The position numbers and the translations under genes are program-made. Shown one piece after another: positions 1-9,265 of a DNA stretch of 64,000 nt; positions within the stretch are counted from its first letter, which is position 1, and every line of letters begins with the position of its first letter. This DNA is from an uncultured Shewanella sp. (GTDB taxonomy: Bacteria; Pseudomonadota; Gammaproteobacteria; Enterobacterales; Shewanellaceae). The DNA lies in NCBI GenBank assembly GCA_947503555.1, contig CANNEE010000008.1:1-64000 (forward strand), read 5' to 3'. Below the pieces are notes generated by a model, which had not been told where the DNA came from, ran no database searches, and saw only the letters and a list, made by a program, of their open reading frames with translations.

Positions 1-74
1 CCCCTTCGTCTAGAGGCCTAGGACACCGCCCTTTCACGGCGGTAACAGGGGTTCGAATCCCCTAGGGGATGCCA
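1..74 (+). tRNA. tRNA-Glu (UUC), 5' end cut by the window
   Basis: The anticodon loop reads CTTTCAC, giving anticodon TTC (Glu). The T-arm GGTTCGAATCC and an encoded 3' CCA at 72-74 are present. The 3' acceptor strand needs two more bases at the 5' end, so the gene begins about two bases before the window. It is followed 42 bases later by tRNA-Ala, so the two are probably co-transcribed. Confidence 0.95.
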
Positions 75-116
75 ACTATTTTTATCTATCGTACGCATAC
101 GCTAGATTATTCATTT

Positions 117-192
117 GGGGCCTTAGCTCAGCTGGGAGAGCGCAACACTGGCAGTGTTGAGGTCAGCGGTTCGATCCCGCTAGGCTCCACCA
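117..192 (+). tRNA. tRNA-Ala (GGC)
   Basis: This is a full 76-base cloverleaf: acceptor GGGGCCT pairs with the 3' strand, the anticodon stem CAACA/TGTTG encloses loop CTGGCAG (anticodon GGC), the T-arm is GGTTCGATCCC, and CCA is encoded at 190-192. It is the last gene of the tRNA cluster and is followed directly by a terminator. Confidence 0.96.
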
Positions 193-215
193 TTTACCTT
201 TATTGGTAAAGATAG

Positions 216-241
216 AAACCACCTTAATAGGTGGTTTTTTT
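216..241 (+). terminator. Rho-independent terminator of the tRNA cluster
   Basis: A 7-bp stem AACCACC/GGTGGTT (217-223 with 230-236) with a 6-base loop is followed by a run of T, 24 bases after the tRNA-Ala CCA end. Confidence 0.85.
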
Positions 242-348
242 GTGCTTGTTTTTCCTTGCTCAACGACTTTATGTACTCTTGAATGCGCTTTCTATACCGT
301 ATTACTGCTTTCGTTTGGACGTAGCTATATCTTGAATATCATGCCTCA

Positions 349-394
349 CTAGCCAGGGTAATCATGTTTTAAAACGCATGATTACCCTGGCTAG
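349..394. repeat. Perfect 18-bp inverted repeat (long hairpin)
   Basis: Positions 349-366 and 377-394 are perfect reverse complements (starting CTAGCCAGGG and ending CCCTGGCTAG) around a 10-base loop that itself contains TTTTAAAA. There is no T-run on either side, so it is not a standard terminator. It is followed at about 397-440 by three imperfect copies of a CTGATGATTAGAGAG-like unit. It could be a REP-type element or RNA processing site; the function is unknown. Confidence 0.7.
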
Positions 395-445
395 AGAACT
401 GATGATTAGAGAGCTGATGATTAGAGAATGGATGATAAGAGGGAA

Positions 446-468
446 GGCCTTAGGGTTGCCCTAAGGCC
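446..468 (-). terminator. Hairpin downstream of the ABC transporter gene
   Basis: A perfect 10-bp stem GGCCTTAGGG/CCCTAAGGCC with a TTG loop lies just past the stop of the minus-strand ABC gene. The minus strand then reads into a pyrimidine-rich stretch rather than a clean T-run, so terminator function is likely but not certain. Confidence 0.55.
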
Positions 469-481
469 AGATGAAGAGCGT

Positions 482-2311
482 TTAATCGATACCTAAGAAG
501 CCACCTGTTTGGTGAGCCCAAAGCTGAGCATAGATCCCCTTAGCGGCGACGAGCTCGTTATGAGTACCTTGTTCGACAATTTCACCATCATCTATCACTA
601 TGAGTCGGTCCATGGCGGCGATCGTCGATAGTCTATGGGCGATGGCGATGACTGTCTTGCCTTGCATAAGTTTGTCTAAACTAGTTTGAATCGCACTTTC
701 TACCTCAGAGTCCAGCGCTGAAGTCGCTTCATCGAGAATCAATATCGGAGCATCTTTGAGCAAGACTCGCGCGATAGCGATACGCTGACGTTGACCACCT
801 GAGAGTTTCACTCCGCGTTCGCCCACTTGGGCATCGAGCCCTGCATTACCAAAAGGATCGGTTAACTCGTCGATAAACTCATTGGCTTGGGCCTGTTCTA
901 TCGCTCTGGTGAGCTCTTCTTCACTGGCATCTGGCTTGCCATAGAGAATATTGTCCCTAATCGATCTGTGCAGCAGAGAGGTATCTTGGCTAACCATACC
1001 TATTTGCGCCCTTAGGGATTCTTGGCAAACTTGGCTGATATCTTGCCCGTCGATCAAAATCTTGCCCGATTCTAGGTCATAAAATCTCAGTAGTAGGTTT
1101 ACCAGTGTCGATTTGCCGGCTCCCGAGCGTCCAACTAAGCCGACTTTCTCGCCAGCCTTGATATTTAGATTTAGCTTGTCTATCACGCCAGAAGCTTTGC
1201 CATAGTGAAAACTGATATTGTTAAGGGCAATTTCCCCGCGATTAACAGATAAGGGCTTAGCATTATCAACATCTTGAATATCTGTCGGTTTAGACAGCGT
1301 ATTCATGCCATCTATTACCGTTCCAATATTTTCAAATAGCGAGCTTATCTCCCACATGATCCATTGGGACATGCCATTTAGGCGCAGTGCAAGGCTGATG
1401 GCGATAGCAATGGCGCCAATCGATACAGCACTTAGGCTCCAGAGATATAGCGACAATGCCGAGATACTAAAGGCCAGCAGATAATTGATGACTTGCACGC
1501 TGACATTGATACCTGTCACTAACCGCATCTGTTTGTGCACGGTTTGTAAGAACTCATCCATGCTGTCTCTGGCATAGTCAGCTTCTTGTTGAGTGTGGGC
1601 AAACAGCTTGACCGTGGCGATATTGGTATAGCTATCGACCATGCGCCCTGTCATTGAGGATCTGGCATCGGCTTGCTTGGTAGAAATAGCCTTGAGCTTG
1701 GGAATAAAAAACAGTTGTAGACCAATGTAGGCCGCTAACCACACTAGCATAGGCAACACCAAGCGAATGTCGGCGCTGGCGACGATAACCAGCATAGAGG
1801 TGAAGTACACAAGAATATAGACGAAGACATCGAGCAGCTTCATCACACTCTCACGCACGGCGAGGGAAGTTTGCATCACCTTGGTTGCTACACGTCCTGC
1901 AAAGTCGTTTTGATAGAAACTAATACTTTGCTTTAGCAGGTATCTATGGGCGAGCCAGCGAATAGACATAGGGTAGTTACCCAAAAGGCTCTGATAGACT
2001 ATGCCAGCATGGGCAAAGATGACTATAGGTATCACCACTAACACTAAAATTGTCATAGTTAGCAGTGTTTTTCCCTCTTCGGCAAACAGGGTGTTAGGAT
2101 CTTTGTCTACCAGCCAGTCGACAATTTGTCCCATAAAGCCAAAAAGAGAGACCTCCAATATCGCGAGTGTCATGGTCAGTAATGACATTATGATTAATGG
2201 AAGCTCGAAGCCTTTAGTATAGTGGCGGCAGAAGGCCAATAATTTTGATGGAGGCTGACTAGCACCTTGGCTAGGCATAGGGTCAGTCCATGATTCAAAG
2301 CGTTTTAACAT
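482..2311 (-). CDS. ABC exporter, fused permease/ATPase (MsbA/MdlB type)
   Basis: This 609-residue half-transporter has an N-terminal transmembrane domain (six hydrophobic segments within about residues 35-330) followed by a nucleotide-binding domain. Walker A GRSGAGKST lies near residue 395, the signature is LSGGQRQR, and Walker B ILILDEATSALD and the H-loop AIAHRLST are intact, so it should be an active homodimeric exporter in the inner membrane. Family membership is clear, but the substrate (lipid, drug or peptide) cannot be read from sequence. It is transcribed alone, towards the tRNA cluster, with a hairpin after its stop. Length is normal for the family. Confidence 0.9.
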   Translation of the reverse strand: MLKRFESWTDPMPSQGASQPPSKLLAFCRHYTKGFELPLIIMSLLTMTLAILEVSLFGFMGQIVDWLVDKDPNTLFAEEGKTLLTMTILVLVVIPIVIFAHAGIVYQSLLGNYPMSIRWLAHRYLLKQSISFYQNDFAGRVATKVMQTSLAVRESVMKLLDVFVYILVYFTSMLVIVASADIRLVLPMLVWLAAYIGLQLFFIPKLKAISTKQADARSSMTGRMVDSYTNIATVKLFAHTQQEADYARDSMDEFLQTVHKQMRLVTGINVSVQVINYLLAFSISALSLYLWSLSAVSIGAIAIAISLALRLNGMSQWIMWEISSLFENIGTVIDGMNTLSKPTDIQDVDNAKPLSVNRGEIALNNISFHYGKASGVIDKLNLNIKAGEKVGLVGRSGAGKSTLVNLLLRFYDLESGKILIDGQDISQVCQESLRAQIGMVSQDTSLLHRSIRDNILYGKPDASEEELTRAIEQAQANEFIDELTDPFGNAGLDAQVGERGVKLSGGQRQRIAIARVLLKDAPILILDEATSALDSEVESAIQTSLDKLMQGKTVIAIAHRLSTIAAMDRLIVIDDGEIVEQGTHNELVAAKGIYAQLWAHQTGGFLGID

Positions 2312-2456
2312 TCGTGTTATTTTTCTATTTGTTGATGCTACAGCATATCTTAATTTAGTACTAAGTGGATACTTTTAGGTTCAGTTCCGTTTTTCGCTAG
2401 TGACGCGCATGAGGAGTTTGTAAACTGGTGGCAAAACGATATGAGAGAGTAGTTAG

Positions 2457-4046
2457 GTGGCGGACAATTTAGGCTTGATTGAACATAGATTATCGATTTC
2501 ACCACAGGAGTGTCGCCAGGCAAGACTGAGCCGTGATGCGAGATTTGATGGCCAGTTCTTTACAGGCGTTTTGAGCACAGGGATCTATTGTCGTCCTATT
2601 TGTCCTGCTGTGGCTCCTAAAGAGAAAAATGTGCGTTACTTCGCCACAGCGATTGAAGCCGCTAGGGCAGGGCTTAGGCCTTGTCTGCGTTGCAGGCCTG
2701 ATAGTGCACCATCTTCCTATGCATGGAAAGGGGCGCAAACCAGTTTAGAACGGGCGTTAAAGCTGATTGATTCAGGCCATGATATCGAAGCCAGCTCTGG
2801 CAAAGGCTACGTCGAGAGTCTAGCTGAGCGTCTTGGCATATCGAGTCGCTATCTACGTAAGTTGTTTGACGAGAAATTAGGGATTTCGCCAAAGCAATAT
2901 GCTATTTACCGCCGTTTAATGTTCGCCAAACAGCTACTGCATCAAACCACACTGCCTATGACTCAAGTAGCATTGGCGTCGGGCTTTAATAGCATTCGCA
3001 GCTTTAATGACAGTTTCAAGCAGCATTTGCAGCTCAACCCTAGCCAGATCCGCAATGGGCTTAAGTCTCAGGCTAATGGCGAGCATGATGACAAAGCTCA
3101 GAAACAATTGGTCCTGACATTGGCGTATCGTCCTCACTACAACTGGAGTGCAAGCCAAGGGTTTTATCGTCTGCGGGCAGTAGAAGGGATGGAGTGGCTT
3201 GAAGGCAATGGCTATGGCCGAAGTTTTGTTTGGGGAGCCTATCGAGGCTATTTTGAGCTTGAACATCACGCTGATAATCACTGTTTTAAGCTCAGTTTAC
3301 AGTTAGCGCAAGAGCAGGATCTTGCCTGTGTACGCCCCATTGTGATGAAAATTCGTAGCATGCTGGATTTAGACCTCGATATGCAAGTGATTGAAAATAA
3401 GCTTTCTCAGTGTCCTTGGTTAACAGACTATTTAACGCCTGGATTACGCATTCCTAAAACTTGGTCGGCTTTTGAGGCTGGGGTTAGGGCGGTACTTGGC
3501 CAGCAGGTTAGTGTAAAGCAAGCTACAAAGCTACTGAATAAGCTAGTGTTTGCCTATGGTGAAAAGCAGACGATTAATGACAGAGAGCTGGTGTTTTTCC
3601 CCACGCCAGAAGTGCTTGCTAAGGCCAGTTTGGATGAATTAAAAATGCCGGGCAGTCGTAAACAGGCATTGATTGGTTTGGCTGAATATGTCAGTGAGCA
3701 TCCAAATGCGTCAGTCGAAGACTGGTTAAATGTTAAAGGGATAGGCCCTTGGACGATAGCCTATGCCAGAATGCGGGGAGTGGGAGAGGCTAATGTTTTT
3801 CTGGCCTCAGATCTGATTATTAAGCAGCGGCTTACCGCCCTTGAGCATTTGATGAGGCGAGATACAGGCAAAGAGTTAAGCAGAAAGCCAAGTGAAATAG
3901 AGCAAAGTAAAACACAGATGTTGGAGAGTGTGTTGGCGCAAAAGATGAAGTTGCCTGATGCTGAATATCGCACTCTAGCGGAGCAGACCCAAGCCAAGGT
4001 CGCACCTTGGGGGAGTTACCTTACTTTCCAGTTATGGCACCTTTAG
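2457..4046 (+). CDS. alkA: Ada-sensor/AraC/AlkA fusion: methylation-responsive DNA-3-methyladenine glycosylase
   Basis: Three parts are fused in 529 residues. The Ada-type metal-binding domain has Cys45, Cys49, Cys76 and Cys79 with the C-x3-C/C-x2-C spacing of E. coli Ada. An AraC-type helix-turn-helix follows at about residues 105-200. The C-terminal half is AlkA: an N-terminal fold, then an HhH-GPD motif (VKGIGPWT) and the expected catalytic Asp452 in ASDLIIKQ. Known family roles suggest it senses methylphosphotriesters, activates transcription and excises alkylated purines. The GTG start is forced because an in-frame TAG sits immediately upstream. It precedes ogt, so alkylation repair is clustered here. 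The O6-methyltransferase half of Ada is missing and is supplied by the neighbour. Confidence 0.9.
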   Translation: MADNLGLIEHRLSISPQECRQARLSRDARFDGQFFTGVLSTGIYCRPICPAVAPKEKNVRYFATAIEAARAGLRPCLRCRPDSAPSSYAWKGAQTSLERALKLIDSGHDIEASSGKGYVESLAERLGISSRYLRKLFDEKLGISPKQYAIYRRLMFAKQLLHQTTLPMTQVALASGFNSIRSFNDSFKQHLQLNPSQIRNGLKSQANGEHDDKAQKQLVLTLAYRPHYNWSASQGFYRLRAVEGMEWLEGNGYGRSFVWGAYRGYFELEHHADNHCFKLSLQLAQEQDLACVRPIVMKIRSMLDLDLDMQVIENKLSQCPWLTDYLTPGLRIPKTWSAFEAGVRAVLGQQVSVKQATKLLNKLVFAYGEKQTINDRELVFFPTPEVLAKASLDELKMPGSRKQALIGLAEYVSEHPNASVEDWLNVKGIGPWTIAYARMRGVGEANVFLASDLIIKQRLTALEHLMRRDTGKELSRKPSEIEQSKTQMLESVLAQKMKLPDAEYRTLAEQTQAKVAPWGSYLTFQLWHL

Positions 4047-4123
4047 TCAGTGATGAAGCGCCAAGGTTTTGTTCACAATGAACTTTCGGTGCTAGGTTTA
4101 AATAGTGAAGAGTCGATTATGTC

Positions 4124-4693
4124 ATGTTGAATTTTGTCGGGTTAGGTAAAAGTAAACAGCAGCTTGCTCCTTGCGCAGAGGTGCGCTTTAGTTGTGCTTA
4201 TGGTGAGCTGTATTTAGCGGCTAACTCCTTGGGGTTAGCGCATCTGCGTATCTTAGGCAGGGATAGCACAAGGGATCTGCAGGCCGATAGCATTAGCCAA
4301 GGGATTAACAGGAGTCTAGCGAGCAATGATGATGTGGAAGCTGCGACCCAGCATCTCAAGCAGACCTGTGAGCAGCTAGATGAATACTTCTGTGGTCAAC
4401 GAGCAAGGTTTTCGCTAGATTTAGCTCCCTATGGAACCGAGTTTCAACATCAAGTTTGGCAAACCTTGGTGGCAATACCCTATGGTGAGTTCACAAGTTA
4501 TGGTGCGATTGCTGAGATCATTAAGAACCCTAAGGCTGTTCGTGCAGTGGGAACGGCCAATGGTGCTAATCCTATCGCCATTATTGTGCCTTGCCATAGA
4601 GTGATAGGTAAAGATGGTTCATTGACCGGCTATGCCTATGGAGTAAGCGCTAAGCAGCAACTACTTAATCTTGAAGGGGCAATGCTCAGCTAA
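4124..4693 (+). CDS. ogt: Methylated-DNA--protein-cysteine methyltransferase
   Basis: The protein removes O6-methyl from guanine by suicide transfer to a cysteine. The active-site motif PCHRVIG is present with acceptor Cys157, preceded by the DNA-binding segment (AIPYGEFTSYGAIA) and the conserved RAVGTANGANP. The 189-residue length fits Ogt. After the active site the usual GYGGGL-type segment reads GYAYGV, a mild deviation. It lies 77 bases after the alkA fusion on the same strand and is followed by a terminator at 4756, suggesting a two-gene repair operon. Confidence 0.92.
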   Translation: MLNFVGLGKSKQQLAPCAEVRFSCAYGELYLAANSLGLAHLRILGRDSTRDLQADSISQGINRSLASNDDVEAATQHLKQTCEQLDEYFCGQRARFSLDLAPYGTEFQHQVWQTLVAIPYGEFTSYGAIAEIIKNPKAVRAVGTANGANPIAIIVPCHRVIGKDGSLTGYAYGVSAKQQLLNLEGAMLS

Positions 4694-4755
4694 ATACAGC
4701 TTGAGATGATGAATAAGTATGTTTGCCGCGATAAACTCGAGATTGTCACAAGCCT

Positions 4756-4793
4756 TTGGCCGCTAATTAGGGTAGAATAGCGGCCAATTTTTT
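4756..4793 (+). terminator. Rho-independent terminator after ogt
   Basis: A 10-bp perfect stem TTGGCCGCTA/TAGCGGCCAA (4756-4765 with 4778-4787), a 12-base loop and a run of six T close the alkA-ogt unit, just ahead of the helicase gene. Confidence 0.85.
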
Positions 4794-4810
4794 ATCTCAT
4801 AGTACCTATT

Positions 4811-6127
4811 ATGTCCTTTAACTCTCCCGCTAGTGCCGACAAGGCGACTAGCGCTTTGGCTGTGAATGACTTTTCTCAGTTTACCCTTTTACCTCAGCTA
4901 AATGATCGCATCGCAACTTTGGGCTATCAGATACCGACACCTGTGCAAGCTCAAGTGATCCCTGCGGTAATGGCAGGACGTGATGTACAGGCCAAAGCGA
5001 GCACGGGGTCGGGGAAGACGGCAGCCTTTGCATTGCCCTTACTCGATATGTTGGCTAAAAGCGGCGGGCGAGATAGCTCAGCAAACTGGGTAAGCTGCTT
5101 AGTCTTGGTGCCGACAAGAGAGTTAGCTCAGCAAGTTGCCGATAGCTTTAAAAGTTATGGCAGCGAGCTGAAAGGTTCGATTAAGACGCTAGCGGTTTAT
5201 GGTGGTGTTTCAGTTAACAGCCAGATGTTGTCATTGCGTGGTGGCTGTGACGTGTTGGTGGCGACACCGGGGCGATTGTTAGATCTTGTCTCGAGTAATG
5301 CCGTTAAGCTGGGCCGAGTTAAACACCTAGTGCTAGATGAAGCCGATCGTATGTTGGGGTTAGGTTTTCAGGAAGAGCTGCAACAGATCTTAGCCTTAAT
5401 TAAACAACCTAAACAGTCATTGCTATTCTCGGCGACGTTTGGCGAAGAGACGCAAGCGCTGACACAAGCTTTGCTCAATCAGCCTGCCAAGATAGAGATA
5501 ACCGATAGTGAGCAGCCTGTATCTTTGGTGCAACGAGTGATCACAGTGAATAAGGTCAAGAAAACTCAGCTGCTTATTCATCTGCTTAAAGAAAATCAAT
5601 GGCGACAGGTGTTGGTGTTTGCCAGCGCTAAGAACAGCTGTAACAAAATACAGCAAAAGCTTGAGAAAGCGGGAATTAGCGCTCAGGTCTTTCACAGTGA
5701 TAAGGCCCAAGGTGCTCGAACTCGTTTGATGCAAGGCTTTAAGTCCGGTGACATTCAAGTACTGATTGCCACAGACATTGCCGCTCGCGGTATCGATATC
5801 GAGAAACTGCCTGTGGTGATCAACTATGAGTTGCCACGAAGCCCAGCCGACTATATGCATAGAATCGGCCGAAGTGGTCGTGCTGGTGAGTCGGGTTTAG
5901 GCTTATCTTTGATTTCTCACGATGAGTACCATCACTTTAAGGTGATAGAGAAGAAAAATAAGCTCAAATTGCAGCGGGAGCAAATTGTTGGTTTTGAGGC
6001 CGATAAAGAGGCGCCGCTAGATTGCCCTTCGAGACAGGCTAAGCCCCAGGCAAAACCTGCGGGAACTGGTAAGAAACATCGTAAGAAACAAGCCCAAGTC
6101 AATGCAGAGGTTTGGGGTAAGAAGTAA
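4811..6127 (+). CDS. DEAD-box ATP-dependent RNA helicase (RhlE/DbpA-like)
   Basis: The 438-residue protein carries the helicase motifs in order: Q-motif (IPTPVQAQVIP), motif I ASTGSGKT, PTRELAQQ, the DEAD box in LDEADRMLGLGF, SAT in LFSATF, the C-terminal RecA domain with IATDIAARGID, and motif VI HRIGRSGRAG. A basic tail (KKHRKKQAQ) follows, typical of RNA contact. It likely unwinds RNA in ribosome assembly or RNA turnover in the cytoplasm. The subfamily is not certain: no DbpA-type specific C-terminal RNA-binding domain is obvious beyond the short tail. Confidence 0.9.
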   Translation: MSFNSPASADKATSALAVNDFSQFTLLPQLNDRIATLGYQIPTPVQAQVIPAVMAGRDVQAKASTGSGKTAAFALPLLDMLAKSGGRDSSANWVSCLVLVPTRELAQQVADSFKSYGSELKGSIKTLAVYGGVSVNSQMLSLRGGCDVLVATPGRLLDLVSSNAVKLGRVKHLVLDEADRMLGLGFQEELQQILALIKQPKQSLLFSATFGEETQALTQALLNQPAKIEITDSEQPVSLVQRVITVNKVKKTQLLIHLLKENQWRQVLVFASAKNSCNKIQQKLEKAGISAQVFHSDKAQGARTRLMQGFKSGDIQVLIATDIAARGIDIEKLPVVINYELPRSPADYMHRIGRSGRAGESGLGLSLISHDEYHHFKVIEKKNKLKLQREQIVGFEADKEAPLDCPSRQAKPQAKPAGTGKKHRKKQAQVNAEVWGKK

Positions 6128-6158
6128 TTTTGTAAGTCAAACAGTTAGGTAGAGAGTT

Positions 6159-6629
6159 ATGCAGCACCTATTTTGGTTGGAAGAGGGTCGTATCGCTGGT
6201 CGCAGTGGCCCTAATAAAGATCAATGGAATTTGTCAGAACTTAAAGATGCAGGCATCAGTGCCATATTGTCTGTTAATGACGGTGAGGCTTGTGATGAGC
6301 AGGCCTGCGAGCAGTTGGGTATAGATTATTTATGTACTGCTTTGCCAGCAAGCATTCCTCCTCAAGAGGGTGACTTGGCGATATGTACAGAGCAATTACC
6401 TAAGGCATTAGCTTTTATCGAACAGCAGGAGCAAAAGCCTGGCGCTGTGCTAATTCATTGTCGTTCAGGTAAAGATAGAACAGCTTTGACTATGGCTTAT
6501 TACTTAATGATGAAAGGTACAGCACCACTGCATGCGGTGAGTCAAGTGCGCAGTATCCGTGATATTGCCTTTAGCTCGGAAGGTTGGGATCAGTTTGCTT
6601 TTGATGTCTTGTACCAACTGCAGGACTAG
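6159..6629 (+). CDS. Dual-specificity/tyrosine protein phosphatase
   Basis: This is a 156-residue single-domain cysteine phosphatase. The P-loop signature HCRSGKDRT (Cys-x5-Arg) lies around residue 105, and an upstream aspartate-containing segment could supply the general acid. Such small bacterial enzymes dephosphorylate Tyr or Ser/Thr residues, but the substrate is unknown. The gene starts 31 bases after the helicase stop with an AGAG ribosome site and is probably co-transcribed with it. Confidence 0.82.
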   Translation: MQHLFWLEEGRIAGRSGPNKDQWNLSELKDAGISAILSVNDGEACDEQACEQLGIDYLCTALPASIPPQEGDLAICTEQLPKALAFIEQQEQKPGAVLIHCRSGKDRTALTMAYYLMMKGTAPLHAVSQVRSIRDIAFSSEGWDQFAFDVLYQLQD

Positions 6630-6820
6630 CATTTACACTCCCTATTTATACTTAGAATGAAGTTTGGTTGGTGAATATTAGAAATAGCTCCATAATTAGA
6701 CGATAGCAGTGAGTCAATTGATGGAGCTGGCGTTTTTGAGATGTAAAGCTTCGATATCTTGTATATTTAGTGATAAGGTAAAACACTCACTTATTAATAA
6801 TTTACGCTACGGTTATTGCT

Positions 6821-7720
6821 ATGAAAAGTAAGGCGAGTCAATCACAAGGTCTACTGCTCTATCATCTATCGCAAACCCAACTGTTTGCCTTAGGTACGCT
6901 GAAAATTAGAGAGCTTGTGCCCTATACGCCGCTTAGTGCAATACCTCAGTCTCACCCAACCATTCTTGGTGCTGCTACCATACGTGGCCATACCATTCCT
7001 GTGATAGATATGGCGGCGGCAGTGGGTTATGCACCGATAGCTAAGGAAGATCTGGCTAAGAGTTATATCATCATTACCGACTGTCAGCGTATGGTGATAG
7101 GATTTCTGGTTCGTGCTATCGATAAGATTATTGAATGTAACTGGCGTGATATCGAGTCACCACCTAATAACTTAGGTGCCAATGCGTTTTTAACCGGCGT
7201 GACACGTTTCAATGATCAGCTTGTACAGCTGTTAGATGTTGAGTTGCTGCTGTCAAAAGTCTTCCCCGACAATCCAGATATGAACCGCGCCATCTTGACC
7301 GATGTGCAAAGGGAAAAGCTTAAGCCGCTCAATATTCTTTTGGTCGATGATTCTAAAGTGGCCCGAAAGCAGCTATCTGATGCTTTAGACTCGATCAATA
7401 TTCCTTACTTTGTAACCTCAGATGGGCGAGATGCATTATCGCTTATGGAATCCCAAGCGGCTGAAGGCAGTCCGATTCATATTTTGGTAAGTGATATCGA
7501 GATGCCTGGTCTGGATGGTTATGAGTTGGCCTTTGAAGTTAAAGATAACCCGGCGTTAGCGAATGCCTATATTATTTTGCATACCTCGCTTTCAAGCGAT
7601 ATCAGCGTGAGTCAAGCTCACCAAGTCGGCGCTGATGAGGCCTTAACTAAGTTCGACGCCCACGAGTTAATCGATGGCATGCTAAGAGGTGCAGATAAGC
7701 TTGCCGAGAAGAAAAGCTAG
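6821..7720 (+). CDS. cheV: Chemotaxis coupling protein CheV (CheW-REC fusion)
   Basis: The 299-residue protein has a CheW-like domain at about residues 10-155 (with LGAATIRGHTIPVIDM) and a response-regulator receiver domain at about 168-295. The phospho-acceptor is Asp225 in VSDIEMPGLDG, and the conserved Lys and Thr/Ser of the switch region follow. CheV couples chemoreceptors to CheA and is tuned by phosphorylation. It stands alone, away from any che operon, with its own leader of about 190 bases and a terminator after it. Confidence 0.93.
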   Translation: MKSKASQSQGLLLYHLSQTQLFALGTLKIRELVPYTPLSAIPQSHPTILGAATIRGHTIPVIDMAAAVGYAPIAKEDLAKSYIIITDCQRMVIGFLVRAIDKIIECNWRDIESPPNNLGANAFLTGVTRFNDQLVQLLDVELLLSKVFPDNPDMNRAILTDVQREKLKPLNILLVDDSKVARKQLSDALDSINIPYFVTSDGRDALSLMESQAAEGSPIHILVSDIEMPGLDGYELAFEVKDNPALANAYIILHTSLSSDISVSQAHQVGADEALTKFDAHELIDGMLRGADKLAEKKS

Positions 7721-7758
7721 ATTTTCTCTTTCTAGTTGAGTTGTTCAAAATGACTAAT

Positions 7759-7789
7759 AAAAGGTTAACTGAGGTTAGCCTTTTATTTT
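7759..7789 (+). terminator. Terminator after cheV
   Basis: The stem AAAAGGTTAAC/GTTAGCCTTTT (11 pairs including one G-U) with a 4-base loop and a following T-rich tail lies 39 bases after the cheV stop. Confidence 0.8.
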
Positions 7790-8005
7790 GTCATCTGCTT
7801 TGCGTTTGTTTGTTAAAATTCAGTTGCAAAAACAGACCTATAAGCCCTGTTTTGCCAGTTGGACTACAGTTTTACTCATAGAGTGGCAAACTCCTGCTTT
7901 GAGTGCTGGACAATTGCCTAGCTATTCGATAAAACCCTATTGCAATAATAAAAAAATGACATCGCAATATAGTGGTGCATATCATCAAATTGAATAGGTT
8001 AAGCA

Positions 8006-9217
8006 ATGACTTCAAACAACTCTCTACTTGCTCGTCTAGCAAGTGGCAGCCTAGTGCTGCAAATACTTATCGGCATAATAGCCGGTGCCATCTTAGGCAG
8101 TGTGGCCGCCGATGCGGCTACTAGTGTCTCTTTTCTTGGAAGTTTATTTGTTGGTGCGTTAAAAGCGATTGCACCTGTATTGGTTTTTGTTTTGGTGGCG
8201 TCATCTATCGCTAACCAGAAAAAGAACAGTCACACCAATATGCGTCCAATTGTTTTTCTGTATCTATTGGGCACTATCGCTGCAGCATTGACGGCTGTGG
8301 TGTTAAGTTTTGCTTTTCCTGTAACCTTAGTCTTAGCCGATGCTGCTCAAGGTTCGACGCCTCCTCAAGGCATAGGCGAAGTGCTCAATACTTTGCTATT
8401 TAAGTTAGTTGATAACCCAGTTAATGCGCTGATGACAGGTAACTATATCGGTATTCTGGTTTGGGGTATTGGCTTGGGTATTGTGTTTCATCATGCGTCT
8501 GACACCACCAAGAAGGTGCTCGATGATGTCAGCCATGGTGTGTCGCAAATGGTGCGCTTTGTGATTCGTTTAGCGCCTATCGGTATTTTTGGTCTGGTTG
8601 CCAATACTGTGGCTGAAACAGGTTTTGAAGCTATTACCGGTTACGCTCACCTATTAGCCGTGTTACTTGGGGCTATGCTATTTATCGCACTTGTGGTTAA
8701 TCCTTTGATTGTATTTGCCAAGATCAAGCGCAATCCATACCCATTAGTGCTGACCTGTTTACGCGAAAGTGGAGTGACCGCATTTTTCACTCGCTCAAGT
8801 GCGGCCAATATTCCAGTGAATATGGCGCTATGTGAAAAGCTTAAACTTCATGAAGATACCTACTCTGTATCGATTCCATTAGGTGCGACCGTTAATATGG
8901 GCGGCGCGGCCATTACTATTACGGTATTGACGCTTGCTGCAGCCAATACCTTAGGTATTCAAGTTGATATGCTAACAGCTCTGCTGCTTAGCATAGTGGC
9001 CGCTGTATCGGCTTGTGGTGCATCGGGTGTGGCCGGAGGTTCATTATTACTGATTCCTCTAGCTTGTGGCCTGTTCGGGATCTCTAACGATGTAGCCATG
9101 CAGGTCGTGGCTGTGGGCTTTATTATCGGTGTAGTACAAGACTCGGCAGAGACAGCACTTAATAGCTCGACCGATGTAGTGTTTACGGCAGCAGCCTGTG
9201 AAGCGGCAGAGAGTTAA
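8006..9217 (+). CDS. sstT: Serine/threonine:Na+ symporter
   Basis: This is a 403-residue, highly hydrophobic protein of the dicarboxylate/amino acid:cation symporter family, closely resembling SstT in its start ([14 protein letters not shown]) and in the conserved transport core: the serine-rich re-entrant [12 protein letters not shown] and the [13 protein letters not shown] and [13 protein letters not shown] segments. It imports serine and threonine with sodium across the inner membrane. The ribosome site is weak (AGGTTAAG). Monocistronic, ended by a strong terminator. Confidence 0.95.
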   Translation: MTSNNSLLARLASGSLVLQILIGIIAGAILGSVAADAATSVSFLGSLFVGALKAIAPVLVFVLVASSIANQKKNSHTNMRPIVFLYLLGTIAAALTAVVLSFAFPVTLVLADAAQGSTPPQGIGEVLNTLLFKLVDNPVNALMTGNYIGILVWGIGLGIVFHHASDTTKKVLDDVSHGVSQMVRFVIRLAPIGIFGLVANTVAETGFEAITGYAHLLAVLLGAMLFIALVVNPLIVFAKIKRNPYPLVLTCLRESGVTAFFTRSSAANIPVNMALCEKLKLHEDTYSVSIPLGATVNMGGAAITITVLTLAAANTLGIQVDMLTALLLSIVAAVSACGASGVAGGSLLLIPLACGLFGISNDVAMQVVAVGFIIGVVQDSAETALNSSTDVVFTAAACEAAES

Positions 9218-9221
9218 CTAA

Positions 9222-9251
9222 AAAAATGGCAGCCTTTTGGCTGCCATTTTT
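9222..9251. terminator. Bidirectional terminator between sstT and rluA
   Basis: A 13-bp stem (AAAAATGGCAGCC with GGCTGCCATTTTT) and a TTTT loop separate convergent genes. The A-run on one side and the T-run on the other let it serve both strands. Confidence 0.92.
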
Positions 9252-9265
9252 GTTTTAGCTAAAGT

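Noticed and set aside
1-480. Integrated element attachment site at the tRNA genes
   Set aside because: No integrase and no repeated tRNA 3' end is seen in the window.
4743-4778. Possible promoter TTGTCA ... TAGAAT for the helicase gene
   Set aside because: The spacing of 24 bases is too long and the -10-like part is in the loop and stem of the ogt terminator.
7788-7997. 69-codon frame between cheV and sstT
   Set aside because: Starts within the T-rich tail of the cheV terminator and has no ribosome site; likely chance.
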